From: Planococcus donghaensis
Lineage (GTDB): Bacteria > Bacillota > Bacilli > Bacillales_A > Planococcaceae
NCBI RefSeq assembly: GCF_001687665.2
Contig: NZ_CP016543.2
Span: forward strand, 2,418,001 to 2,482,000
Direction of reading: 5' to 3'
Length of the DNA stretch: 64,000 bases
The notes beneath the pieces were generated by a model, which was not told the origin of the DNA, did not search any database, and worked only from the letters and a program-made list of their open reading frames with translations. The stretch's first letter is position 1, and every line of letters starts with the position of its first letter. Made by a program: the position numbers and the translations under genes. Positions 56,675 through 64,000 of this stretch are shown one piece after another.

Positions 56675-56882
56675 TATTATTCCCTTTATGTGGTTGCTGC
56701 TGTTCAGTCGAGTCTGCATTCGATCTTACTGTGTTAGTTGGTTCAATTTCGCGATTTTTACTGCGTGCCAACAATTCTTCCCGATGACTGTGGGTTGCTT
56801 CTTCACGCTTTGAACTTGCTTTTCCTAAAGAGAAAAGAACGGCCATTCCAAACATAAAACCGCCTGTTATCAAAGCCCACAT
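56649..56882 (-). CDS. Small single-pass membrane protein, unknown function
   Basis: ATG 56882 is preferred because an upstream in-frame GTG lies in the AAGAGGTGGAG ribosome site. The 77-residue product has one hydrophobic helix at its N-terminus (MWALITGGFMFGMAVLFSLG) and a polar tail rich in Ser, Glu, Gln and Asn. I do not recognise it. The terminator is built into its 3' end. It is a single-gene unit between the beta-helix and VanZ genes. Confidence 0.6.
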   Translation of the reverse strand: MWALITGGFMFGMAVLFSLGKASSKREEATHSHREELLARSKNREIEPTNTVRSNADSTEQQQPHKGNNTRQPSEQV

Positions 56883-57069
56883 ACACTCCACCTCTTTTTA
56901 AGTAAATCAGTTACTATCATGATTGCACTTCTCCTTACAATTGCCATTAATCTTTCTGATTCTTTCTATTTTACGCCTATTCCTAACCAATTAACAGATT
57001 CATATGTACCAGTAATCTGAAAATAGATGAATCTTTAAGATCAAATTAAAACTATTTTTTGTTATTATT

Positions 57070-57549
57070 CTATTTTAAATTTCTTTTTATTGTCTTTTCT
57101 TTCTGTAAAACCCATAACTTACCAAATAAAACTTTAATCATTACACTCAAACCAACGCCGGCACTATCGATCAAAACGTCTCTAATTTCTCCGCTTCGTC
57201 CTTCAATAAATAATTGATGAACTTCATCCGTCACAGCAAATAAAACACTTAAACCAAATCCTAAAACTAACTGTTTGATTCCTCGAAAACCGCTACTTTT
57301 CCAAGCATTTAAACTCAATAATCCTAACAAAAAATAAGCGAAAAAATGAGCGTTTTTCCGCACAAAAGTATGGAAGCTTTCAATATCAATAGTATATTGA
57401 GGTGCTATTCCTTCTAAAACACTTAATAAGGCTGCGACAATCCCTGAACTTAAATGACTAGAAGCAGATCCTGGTTGATGAGAAAGATAAAAAATGACAG
57501 CCATCCACGAAAAAACTACTATCCACGAAATGTGTTTATATACTTTCAT
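57070..57549 (-). CDS. VanZ family membrane protein
   Basis: The 159-residue protein has four to five membrane helices and the VanZ signatures FYLSHQPGS, RKNAHFFAYFLLG (64-76) and TDEVHQLFIEGRSGEIRDVLID. VanZ gives low teicoplanin resistance in enterococci; most homologs have no known role, though envelope function is likely. It is a single-gene unit near envelope genes. Confidence 0.9.
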   Translation of the reverse strand: MKVYKHISWIVVFSWMAVIFYLSHQPGSASSHLSSGIVAALLSVLEGIAPQYTIDIESFHTFVRKNAHFFAYFLLGLLSLNAWKSSGFRGIKQLVLGFGLSVLFAVTDEVHQLFIEGRSGEIRDVLIDSAGVGLSVMIKVLFGKLWVLQKEKTIKRNLK

Positions 57550-57651
57550 AAGACAAATCCTTTTCTGTTAAAATCACTTTCTTCAATAAGAGTTATTATA
57601 GCACTCGTCTGAAAAAGCCGTAAATGAGCCTGCTACATCTCTTTTACAAAA

Positions 57652-57682
57652 TAAAAAAGAAGTCGCTTTAAAAAGCGACTTC
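57652..57682 (-). terminator. Terminator of FemAB-like copy 2
   Basis: GAAGTCGCTTT and AAAGCGACTTC form a stem with a short loop; the minus strand continues into TTTTTT. Confidence 0.9.
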
Positions 57683-57710
57683 TCACACGCATACTTGATC
57701 GACAAGCAAA

Positions 57711-58715
57711 TTACTCTTTTACTAATTTAGCTGGAGTTGAGCGATATGCTGGAAAAAAAGCCTCTTCCTTATCCGCACCTACAGCTTTACACATTGCATC
57801 GTATACTTTTTGATTCCAAATTTTATAACTTACATAAAACGGAAATTCAGTGTTTTTTCCAAATTGTTTTTTAAAAAGGTATAGTGGATCATCCAACCTA
57901 CCTGTGATGCCTCCACCTTCGTGAACGAGCTCCATGCCATGTTCTTTCCCCCACAACACTAAAGCATAGCGCATCACAAAAGCTGACGATAAATGTTGAT
58001 ACTCCTGCAATGTTCCAGATAAATGAATATGAATAAACTTCCCGTAAGCAAAGTTTAATCCACTTGCAATTACTTTTCCTTCATATAACACTTCTACCAT
58101 AAGCGTATTTTCCCCTAATGATTGAAGAAGTCCATTAAAGTAATCGTCATCAAAATAATAAACTGTAGCCGCATCTCTTCTCTTCATCGTCTCGTAATAG
58201 AGGCGTTTAAAATCTTCTAAGTCAGTAGGATTAACAATGACACGATATTCAACGCCTGCTTTTAAAGCTTTTTGAATACTTTTTTGTTTAGACCTAGAAA
58301 ACTCCGATTTAATCGGATCTTCAAAATCCTTTAAGTTGGTACCTGTTGTATAACGACGAAACGTCAATTCGTAGCAACTTTCAAAGTCTTGAGCGTTCGG
58401 AAACAACGGATGAAAACGTACAAACTCGCTAACAATATTTTCTTTGAGACAGTATTCTTCAAAAGCATGTTGAAAAGCTTCAACAACTTCTGATTTATGC
58501 TCTTCCTCGCACCCAGTAATCCGAGGACCTCCATATCCATAAGGAGTTGTAATATCATAGAAAGTTTCTCCACCTAGGTCTATAAAAATGGGCCTTTTTA
58601 TGAACAAGTGATCCACTTTCCCAAATGGGTGTTGAAATTCAAATATTTCACAAACCCCATTTTCAATCTTTTCGTATAAGCGACCATAATCTTTTTCAAA
58701 ATAGATATCCTCCAA
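57711..58715 (-). CDS. FemAB-like GNAT-fold transferase, copy 2
   Basis: The 334-residue protein starts at TTG 58715 with GAGGAGG upstream, the same unusual start as its paralog at 53150. The two align throughout: TPYGYGGP, FVRFHPL-NAQDFESCYE, RRYTTGTNLKDFEDPI, HEGGGITGRLDDPLYLFKKQFGK. It should share the FemAB-like acyl or aminoacyl transfer activity. The paralogs face each other from either side of galE and beta-helix copy 2. Confidence 0.82.
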   Translation of the reverse strand: MEDIYFEKDYGRLYEKIENGVCEIFEFQHPFGKVDHLFIKRPIFIDLGGETFYDITTPYGYGGPRITGCEEEHKSEVVEAFQHAFEEYCLKENIVSEFVRFHPLFPNAQDFESCYELTFRRYTTGTNLKDFEDPIKSEFSRSKQKSIQKALKAGVEYRVIVNPTDLEDFKRLYYETMKRRDAATVYYFDDDYFNGLLQSLGENTLMVEVLYEGKVIASGLNFAYGKFIHIHLSGTLQEYQHLSSAFVMRYALVLWGKEHGMELVHEGGGITGRLDDPLYLFKKQFGKNTEFPFYVSYKIWNQKVYDAMCKAVGADKEEAFFPAYRSTPAKLVKE

Positions 58716-58964
58716 CTCGAAAATGCCTCCTCACTCCTGAAAATTTATTAATTTTTTGCAAGCTTTAGTAAAAAGTTCCCATTCTCTTACAAATCCAATT
58801 CCATTACCTACAATTCTAGCACAAAACATTTAGCAATACTTCAATAAAACAAAATTATTAGAATATTTAGTATTCTATTTTCATTTTAAAGGATCCTCAG
58901 CCATAAGGTGATTCTAAAGAATCAATAAAATAAGTAAAACAGTTATTAAATACCTATTTTACTG

Positions 58965-58993
58965 TTGACATTATACATTTATTAACTGATAAT
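58965..58993 (+). promoter_or_regulatory. Sigma-A-type promoter of the NodB deacetylase gene
   Basis: TTGACA (58965-58970), 17-base spacer, GATAAT (58988-58993). Transcription should start near 59000, so an in-frame ATG at 59002 would be nearly leaderless and is unlikely to be the start. Confidence 0.8.
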
Positions 58994-59036
58994 CTCTTTA
59001 TATGACTATTTTTTACAGAAAGGATTTGCTATACAT

Positions 59037-59054
59037 ATGCAAAAGAAAAAGTGA
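59037..59054 (+). other. Five-codon upstream open frame before the deacetylase
   Basis: ATG CAA AAG AAA AAG TGA lies in the leader, preceded by AGAAAGGAT at good distance, and its stop ends one base before the deacetylase ATG (59056). The weak site before 59056 suggests translational coupling by reinitiation; unproven. Confidence 0.5.
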
Positions 59055-59055
59055 A

Positions 59056-60057
59056 ATGAAAAATTCCAAGTTCACTTTATGCCTGATACTTCTTATCGGC
59101 ATTTGTTTTACACTTTCTATTTCAAAAGCAGAAGCGCATTATACAGACAGTCCATTAAACAAGCCGGAACTTTTTTCAACCAATCATCTGTCATCAAATT
59201 TGCTAATGAGTTCCCCCCTACGTTTTATTTTGGAGTATTATGGCTTTAAAACAGATTGGAACAAAGATTCTACGGTTGTGCCTTTAAGCTCACCAAATGT
59301 ATCTGAGGTAAATGTTCCTGTATTGATGTATCATATTTTGCTGCCAGGTCGAAATGATTCGATAAGTGTAGATCCTACTCGCTTTAAAGAACAAATGCTC
59401 TCTTTAAAATCAGCAGGCTATACGACGATTACTGAACTCGAGTTACTTGCTCATTTAGAAGATGATACACCTTTGCCTGATAAACCGATTTTGATCACGT
59501 TTGATGACGGCTATATTAGTAATTACACGATTGCCTTTCCAATCCTAAAAGAGCTAAACATGAAAGCCAGTATTTATGTAATTGCTAGCCGGATTTTCGA
59601 AACCCACGGCGTTACTGATGGTGAATATGATAAATTCTCTTGGCAACAAGCGAGAGAAATGGCGGGAACGATGAGCATTCAAAGTCATACGTGGGATTCC
59701 CATTCTAAACAGTCGGATCTTCAACATCAAAATCGCGGACTGATTACAAGTCGCTTTTTTAAAGAAGGCAAACTGGAAACACAGCAAGAATTTGAAGATC
59801 GTACATTTACGGATTTACTGACAGCTAAAAATACCATTGAGAAAAATATTGGTACTGAAGTTGTGGCAATTAGCTACCCGTATGGTGAATACACGGACGA
59901 CACCATTCGTTTAGCACAAAAAGCAGGCTATAAAATGGCGTTTACCATTCAGAATGGAACGAATAACAAAAATTCCTCACCTTTTGAATTAAAACGAATT
60001 ACTGCCGACGGCATGTATTCTGGCCAGGAATTGATCCAACTAATTGAATCCGATTAA
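59056..60057 (+). CDS. Secreted polysaccharide deacetylase, NodB family
   Basis: ATG 59056 is chosen because the promoter places the transcript start near 59000. The 333-residue protein has a signal peptide (1-27, ending SKAEA), a linker, and a NodB domain with PVLMYHIL, TFDDGY (148-153), SHTWDSH (His211, His216) and YPYGEY. It resembles PgaB/IcaB-like enzymes that remove acetyl groups from extracellular poly-N-acetylhexosamine, or peptidoglycan deacetylases. It lies close to the exopolysaccharide locus. Confidence 0.88.
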   Translation: MKNSKFTLCLILLIGICFTLSISKAEAHYTDSPLNKPELFSTNHLSSNLLMSSPLRFILEYYGFKTDWNKDSTVVPLSSPNVSEVNVPVLMYHILLPGRNDSISVDPTRFKEQMLSLKSAGYTTITELELLAHLEDDTPLPDKPILITFDDGYISNYTIAFPILKELNMKASIYVIASRIFETHGVTDGEYDKFSWQQAREMAGTMSIQSHTWDSHSKQSDLQHQNRGLITSRFFKEGKLETQQEFEDRTFTDLLTAKNTIEKNIGTEVVAISYPYGEYTDDTIRLAQKAGYKMAFTIQNGTNNKNSSPFELKRITADGMYSGQELIQLIESD

Positions 60058-60095
60058 AAAAGCAGCGACCAAGGAATACTGGTCACTGCTTTTTT
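60055..60095. terminator. Bidirectional terminator between the deacetylase and galU copy 2
   Basis: AAAAAGCAGCGACCA pairs with TGGTCACTGCTTTTT (one mismatch) around a short loop, with T tracts on both strands, between convergent genes. Confidence 0.9.
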
Positions 60096-60113
60096 AATGT
60101 GTTTCTACTTTCA

Positions 60114-60995
60114 TTATTTTTTATTAGTAACAGATTCATTTAACTTTTCCTCAAACAACTTTAACAACCGTTCTCTTAATTCAGGACGTTTTAACGCAAA
60201 CTCAATCGTCGTTTCAATAAAGCCAAACTTTTCACCGACATCAAATCGGCGTCCTTCAAACTCGTAAGCATACACTTCTTGAATTTCATTGAGTTTTTGA
60301 ATGGCATCCGTTAATTGAATTTCCCCACCTGCTCCAAGTTCATGTTGCCCAAGAAACTCAAAAACTTCAGGAGTTAAAATATACCGTCCCATAATTGCGT
60401 AATTTGATGGGGCTGTTCCCGCCGGAGGTTTCTCAACAAAATTATCAACTTTGATCAACTTTCCTTCAATCGAAATCGGATTGATAATACCGTAACGATG
60501 TGTTTCATCTTCTGGCACTTGTTTTACTCCGATAACACTTTTACCGGTCGTTTCATTTTGCTTCATCAATTGAGCGAGACACGGCTCTTCGTTTTCTACA
60601 ATGTCATCACCTAATAACACAGCAAAAGGCTCGTTGCCGATAAAACGGCGGGCCGACCAAATTGCATGTCCTAGTCCAAGTGGCTCTTTTTGACGAATAT
60701 AGTGAATTTCTACATTGGACGTTTCCAAGACAGAATCCAGCATATCGGTTTTACCTTTTTTAAATAAGTTGTCTTCTAATTCAAACGCATGATCGAAATG
60801 ATCTTCAATCGCACGCTTTCCTTTACCGGTGACAATAATAATGTCTTCGATGCCAGAAGCTATTGCTTCTTCGACTATGTACTGGATTGTCGGCTTATCA
60901 ACGATAGGCAACATTTCTTTTGGCATGGCTTTTGTTGCTGGAAGAAATCTCGTTCCAAGACCTGCAGCAGGAATTATTGCTTTTTTTACGCGCAT
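60114..60995 (-). CDS. galU: UTP--glucose-1-phosphate uridylyltransferase GalU, copy 2
   Basis: The 293-residue enzyme has the same motifs as the copy at 30609-31496 ([35 protein letters not shown]). The two differ mainly in the region after the first 80 residues and in the C-terminal tail. Being a single-gene unit, it may be the housekeeping copy (lipid and teichoic acid glucosylation), with the other dedicated to the exopolysaccharide; this is inference. Confidence 0.95.
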   Translation of the reverse strand: MRVKKAIIPAAGLGTRFLPATKAMPKEMLPIVDKPTIQYIVEEAIASGIEDIIIVTGKGKRAIEDHFDHAFELEDNLFKKGKTDMLDSVLETSNVEIHYIRQKEPLGLGHAIWSARRFIGNEPFAVLLGDDIVENEEPCLAQLMKQNETTGKSVIGVKQVPEDETHRYGIINPISIEGKLIKVDNFVEKPPAGTAPSNYAIMGRYILTPEVFEFLGQHELGAGGEIQLTDAIQKLNEIQEVYAYEFEGRRFDVGEKFGFIETTIEFALKRPELRERLLKLFEEKLNESVTNKK

Positions 60996-61292
60996 CTTCT
61001 CACCTTCTCATCCCTTTTTTAGTTATCTATTGTTTAATAATAACATTTCTTTATTATAAAGCTAATATTTAAAAAGTTTCGATAACGAAAATGTCTTTTA
61101 ATTTCTAATTACTAAAAAAGAAAAGTTTGTTTTTTGTAAATTTCATCAATAATTTTCTACAATTAGTAAAAAGTATGCACATATATGTTACTATAAATAA
61201 ATCGAATGTCCTTGTTCCTTTTTCTATTTTTCTTTTTTTCTTTTGAAACTATATCGATTTACTCTGCATCATACAAAGGAAGTGTAAATTAG

Positions 61293-63149
61293 TTGAATGT
61301 TTCACCATTATCCTCTGACTCTGTATTAATGGAACTTGGTATTTGGTTAGTGCAATTTATCGACATATCAACTTTACCAATTGATTGGTCCGTAATAACG
61401 CTACTTTTTCCGACGAGTAGTAACTATATAAACTATATTATTGGTCTATTCATAGCGATAACTTTATTGGGCTCTGTATACAATTTACATAACAGCAAAG
61501 TAAAACGAATGACAGAAGAGTGTACACGTCAATTTGATTCCATAATTGCAACCGCAACCGATGGTATTGTCGTGACCGATGACAATGGCGTTATAACTCA
61601 ATGGAATCAAGGAGCAGAGTCTCTTTTTGGCTACCGTAAAGATGAAATACTGGATCAAAATGTGCGGATGATTTTTCCAAATGCATACCCATCATCTTCT
61701 AGTCAAATGGTTACTAACCAAACTCATGAGTTTATAGGACACAAAAAAGATGGCGGCCAAATTCCAGTTGAATTATCGACAGGGCATTGGGAAACGATCA
61801 AAGGTGAGTACCATAGCCTCATTATCCGAGACATCACAGACCGCAGAAAAAACGAGGAAAAAATTAGTAATTTAGTTTACTTAGATTCCTTGACTGGCTT
61901 ACCAAATCGCCGGTTATACATGGATCGACTTGAGTCTACACTTGATCAAGCCATCGATAGCGGCACCATTCACACGGTTTTATATTTAGATCTTGACCAA
62001 TTTAAACTAGTAAACGATTCGTATGGACATATTATGGGTGACCAATTGTTAATTGAAGTGGCTCACCGGATAAAGTCTTGCATTAGTAAAGCCGATACGC
62101 TGGCAAGACTTGGCGGCGACGAATTTATCTTATTGCTTCCAAATAGCAATTACACCCATGCGGAAGCTGTTGCCCGAAATATTTTAGAGGTGTTGACGTA
62201 TGCCTTTTCGCTAAATGACGAAGAAGTATTTATCACCCCCTCAATTGGGGCTAGCTTGTTTCCAGCAGACGGCACTGATTCTGAAACGTTAGTCAAAAAT
62301 GCGGATATTGCCATGTATCGTGTAAAAGAAGAAGGAAAAAACAACTTTCAATTTTTCACTTCAGAAATGAACGACTTGATCTCTCGAAAATCTAAAATTG
62401 CCATGAGCATTCGCAAAGGATTGGAGGTTGGTGAATTTTCGGTTCATTACCAACCTCAAATCGATATCCTGACGGAAAATATTATTGGTGTTGAAGCGCT
62501 TGTTCGCTGGAATCATGCCAAGTTAGGACCGATTTCGCCTGCTGAGTTTATTCCGATTGCTGAAGAAAACGGCATGATTCTACACATTGGTGAATTTGTT
62601 CTTCGTACCGCTTGTCTTCAAACAAAAGCTTGGCAAGATGCGGGCGTTGAACCGTTCCGCGTTGCTGTCAATATTTCCGCCAAACAATTTTCACAAGGCA
62701 ATATTTCTGAAGTCATCACCTCAGCTTTAGAAGACGCGCAGCTAGCCCCTGAATTTCTTGAGCTGGAATTGACGGAAAGCCTAATTCAAGGGGCGACATC
62801 CGCGATTACCACCATGCAAGAATTAAAAGCAATGGGCATCCATTTATCGATTGACGATTTTGGTACAGGCTATTCTTCGTTAAGCTACTTAAAATTGTTC
62901 CCGATTGATAGTTTGAAAATCGATCAATATTTTACACGCAACATCAATAAAGACCCAAAAGATGCGGCCTTAGTCGACACCATCATTCAAATGGCACGTA
63001 ATTTAGGGTTGAATGTTATCGCAGAAGGTGTAGAAACACTCGATCAGCTAGCATACTTGAAAAATAAGCGCTGTAATCAAGCACAAGGTTATTATTTTCA
63101 TAAGCCGTTATTGCCTGAGAAAATTGAAAAACTGTATTCTAAAGTCTAA
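61293..63149 (+). CDS. PAS-GGDEF-EAL cyclic-di-GMP turnover protein
   Basis: TTG 61293 follows AAAGGAAGTG. The 618-residue protein has a hydrophobic N-terminus with a membrane helix near 47-66, a PAS domain (about 80-185), a GGDEF domain (GGDEF 274-278) and an EAL domain (EAL 401-403, ELTES, DDFGTGYSS 521-529, Lys542 in LKIDQYF). Both catalytic motifs look intact. The inhibitory RxxD site before GGDEF is absent (SKAD). It should make and/or degrade c-di-GMP in response to a signal sensed by PAS, and could tune the exopolysaccharide locus nearby. Domain balance cannot be judged from sequence. Confidence 0.92.
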   Translation: MNVSPLSSDSVLMELGIWLVQFIDISTLPIDWSVITLLFPTSSNYINYIIGLFIAITLLGSVYNLHNSKVKRMTEECTRQFDSIIATATDGIVVTDDNGVITQWNQGAESLFGYRKDEILDQNVRMIFPNAYPSSSSQMVTNQTHEFIGHKKDGGQIPVELSTGHWETIKGEYHSLIIRDITDRRKNEEKISNLVYLDSLTGLPNRRLYMDRLESTLDQAIDSGTIHTVLYLDLDQFKLVNDSYGHIMGDQLLIEVAHRIKSCISKADTLARLGGDEFILLLPNSNYTHAEAVARNILEVLTYAFSLNDEEVFITPSIGASLFPADGTDSETLVKNADIAMYRVKEEGKNNFQFFTSEMNDLISRKSKIAMSIRKGLEVGEFSVHYQPQIDILTENIIGVEALVRWNHAKLGPISPAEFIPIAEENGMILHIGEFVLRTACLQTKAWQDAGVEPFRVAVNISAKQFSQGNISEVITSALEDAQLAPEFLELELTESLIQGATSAITTMQELKAMGIHLSIDDFGTGYSSLSYLKLFPIDSLKIDQYFTRNINKDPKDAALVDTIIQMARNLGLNVIAEGVETLDQLAYLKNKRCNQAQGYYFHKPLLPEKIEKLYSKV

Positions 63150-63152
63150 TTT

Positions 63153-63194
63153 AAAAGCCCGCGCCGAGAAGTTCTCCTTCCGGTACGGGCTTTT
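63153..63194. terminator. Bidirectional terminator after the GGDEF-EAL gene
   Basis: AAAAGCCCG pairs with CGGGCTTTT around a partly paired inner loop. It ends the c-di-GMP gene and touches the stop of the convergent antiporter gene. Confidence 0.8.
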
Positions 63195-64000
63195 CTATTT
63201 GCTCTCTAACAGGTTCGATAACGGGTGAATGCCAAGACTTTGTATGATTAACGATAAAATAACAACGGAAAAACTGAGTGAAATTAGTTCACTAGCCATC
63301 TCGCCATTTGCCATGGCCCCTAACTGCAACAATAAGAAGACAGACATAGACCCACGTATACCAGACCAAGAAATAAGCAACGCTTTTTTCCAAATAGCAC
63401 TATGCTGCTTTCCCGCTAATAACTTAAAGCTACTGCCAACGACAATAAAGCGAACGGCAATGCTCGCAAATAAGATCAAAATGGCGACAATCCAATTATC
63501 CCATGATAAGTATTTTGTCGCCTCAATGCCAATCAGTAAAAACAATAACGCGAGCAATGAAGGTTCGACGACGCTCCAAAACCCTGAAAGGGCTTCGCGG
63601 TAATGATCTTCTTTGTTAATGTGAGAAAACTCCCACGACAACATAATGCCCGCGGATACTGTGGCTAATACACCTGAAAATCCAAAACTTTCGGCAAGTT
63701 GAAAGGCACCATAAGCAAGTACAATGCTGAGCATAACTTGATAATCTTGGTGATGCGTAATATGAACAGCTTTACTCAATAACCACCCAACTGTCACACC
63801 AAGGAGCACACCCCCTGCTGAGACATACAGAAATTCACCGAAAGCAGCAAGCACATCAAGCGACTCTGACTGCACATACATCCCCGATAACACACTAAAC
63901 AAAACAATACTTGTGCCATCATTGATCATCGATTCGCCATCAACAATATCCGCAATGCTTTTGTCTGGTGATGATTTTTTTAAAATAGAGACAACAGATA
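63195..64000 (-). CDS. CPA1-type Na+/H+ antiporter, C-terminal part, truncated by the window edge
   Basis: The frame is open to base 64000, so the visible 268 residues are only the C-terminal part. DIVDGESMINDGTSIV (with the Asn-Asp pair of CPA1 exchangers), at least seven membrane helices, IGIEATKYL and ISWSGIRGSMSV fit NhaP/YjcE-type sodium/proton exchangers. An internal ATG at 63929 lies inside the conserved motif and is not the start. Such proteins keep pH and sodium balance. Confidence 0.85.
   Translation of the reverse strand, partial: SVVSILKKSSPDKSIADIVDGESMINDGTSIVLFSVLSGMYVQSESLDVLAAFGEFLYVSAGGVLLGVTVGWLLSKAVHITHHQDYQVMLSIVLAYGAFQLAESFGFSGVLATVSAGIMLSWEFSHINKEDHYREALSGFWSVVEPSLLALLFLLIGIEATKYLSWDNWIVAILILFASIAVRFIVVGSSFKLLAGKQHSAIWKKALLISWSGIRGSMSVFLLLQLGAMANGEMASELISLSFSVVILSLIIQSLGIHPLSNLLESK

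Larger units (their letters stand above)
58716..59055. other. Divergent intergenic region between FemAB-like copy 2 and the NodB deacetylase
   Basis: About 340 bases. For the minus gene there is TGCTAGAAT (extended -10, near 58813) and, farther upstream, a perfect 7-bp-arm palindrome TAGAATATTTAGTATTCTA (58859-58877). For the plus gene a full sigma-A promoter and a short upstream frame are listed separately. Confidence 0.6.

Noticed and set aside
59002..59055. Longer N-terminus for the NodB deacetylase
   Set aside because: A TTGACA-17-GATAAT promoter puts the transcript start near 59000, and the extension would spoil the signal peptide layout.

Overview
The window looks like a chromosomal segment of a low-to-mid GC Gram-positive bacterium of the Bacillales, most likely Planococcaceae (Planococcus/Planomicrobium-like; inferred from gene content and protein style, not proven). 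Support: AGGAGG-type ribosome binding sites, frequent TTG/GTG starts, wall teichoic acid genes, class D sortase with an LPXTA substrate, GlpP-controlled glycerol genes, and nifS divergent from nadBCA. No rRNA, tRNA, insertion sequence, prophage or CRISPR array was seen.

Region 1 (1-8.8 kb), cell envelope: the end of tagD, a TagB-like glycerophosphotransferase, a secreted NodB deacetylase with three LysM repeats, an acidic LPXTA surface protein with its class D sortase, a very long TagF-like transferase (minus strand) and a membrane acyltransferase. Region 2 (8.8-26.9 kb), metabolism and membrane: a zinc-ribbon S1C protease, DUF805 protein, nifS // nadB-nadC-nadA, a divergent PAP2 protein, the glpP-glpF-glpK-glpD group (minus) with two terminator/antiterminator leaders and a cre site on a promoter, an MBL-fold hydrolase, a GtrII-type membrane protein, and a DUF2157/GDYXXLXY pair.

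Region 3 (26.9-52.8 kb) is one large exopolysaccharide locus, all on the minus strand. It encodes a BY-kinase and its Wzz-type adaptor, an initiating sugar transferase, ugd, galU, manA, manC, two GT4 and two GT2 glycosyltransferases, a Wzy-like polymerase, gmd, fcl, two MOP flippases, a 704-residue multidomain protein, rfbB, rfbA and a sugar aminotransferase. Predicted precursors are UDP-Glc/GlcA, GDP-Man/GDP-Fuc and a dTDP-4-amino-4,6-dideoxyhexose. Region 4 (51.7-60 kb) holds duplicated genes: two membrane-anchored parallel beta-helix proteins and two FemAB-like transferases around galE, plus a VanZ protein and a second NodB deacetylase. Region 5 (60-64 kb) has a second galU, a PAS-GGDEF-EAL protein and a truncated CPA1 antiporter.

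The most unusual signals are: (a) three intergenic arrays of short conserved cores repeated every 20-21 bp, i.e. two helical turns (GAGGTGCGG cores at 16.19 and 55.22 kb; TACTGTCC cores at 22.44 kb); (b) a shared promoter architecture (extended -10 plus a TCTAAAT...ATTTAGA dyad) before two exopolysaccharide transcription units and, more loosely, before the first beta-helix gene; and (c) the 704-residue protein joining a degenerate methyltransferase-like module, a nucleotidyltransferase-like module, an NDP-kinase-like module and a protein-kinase-like module.
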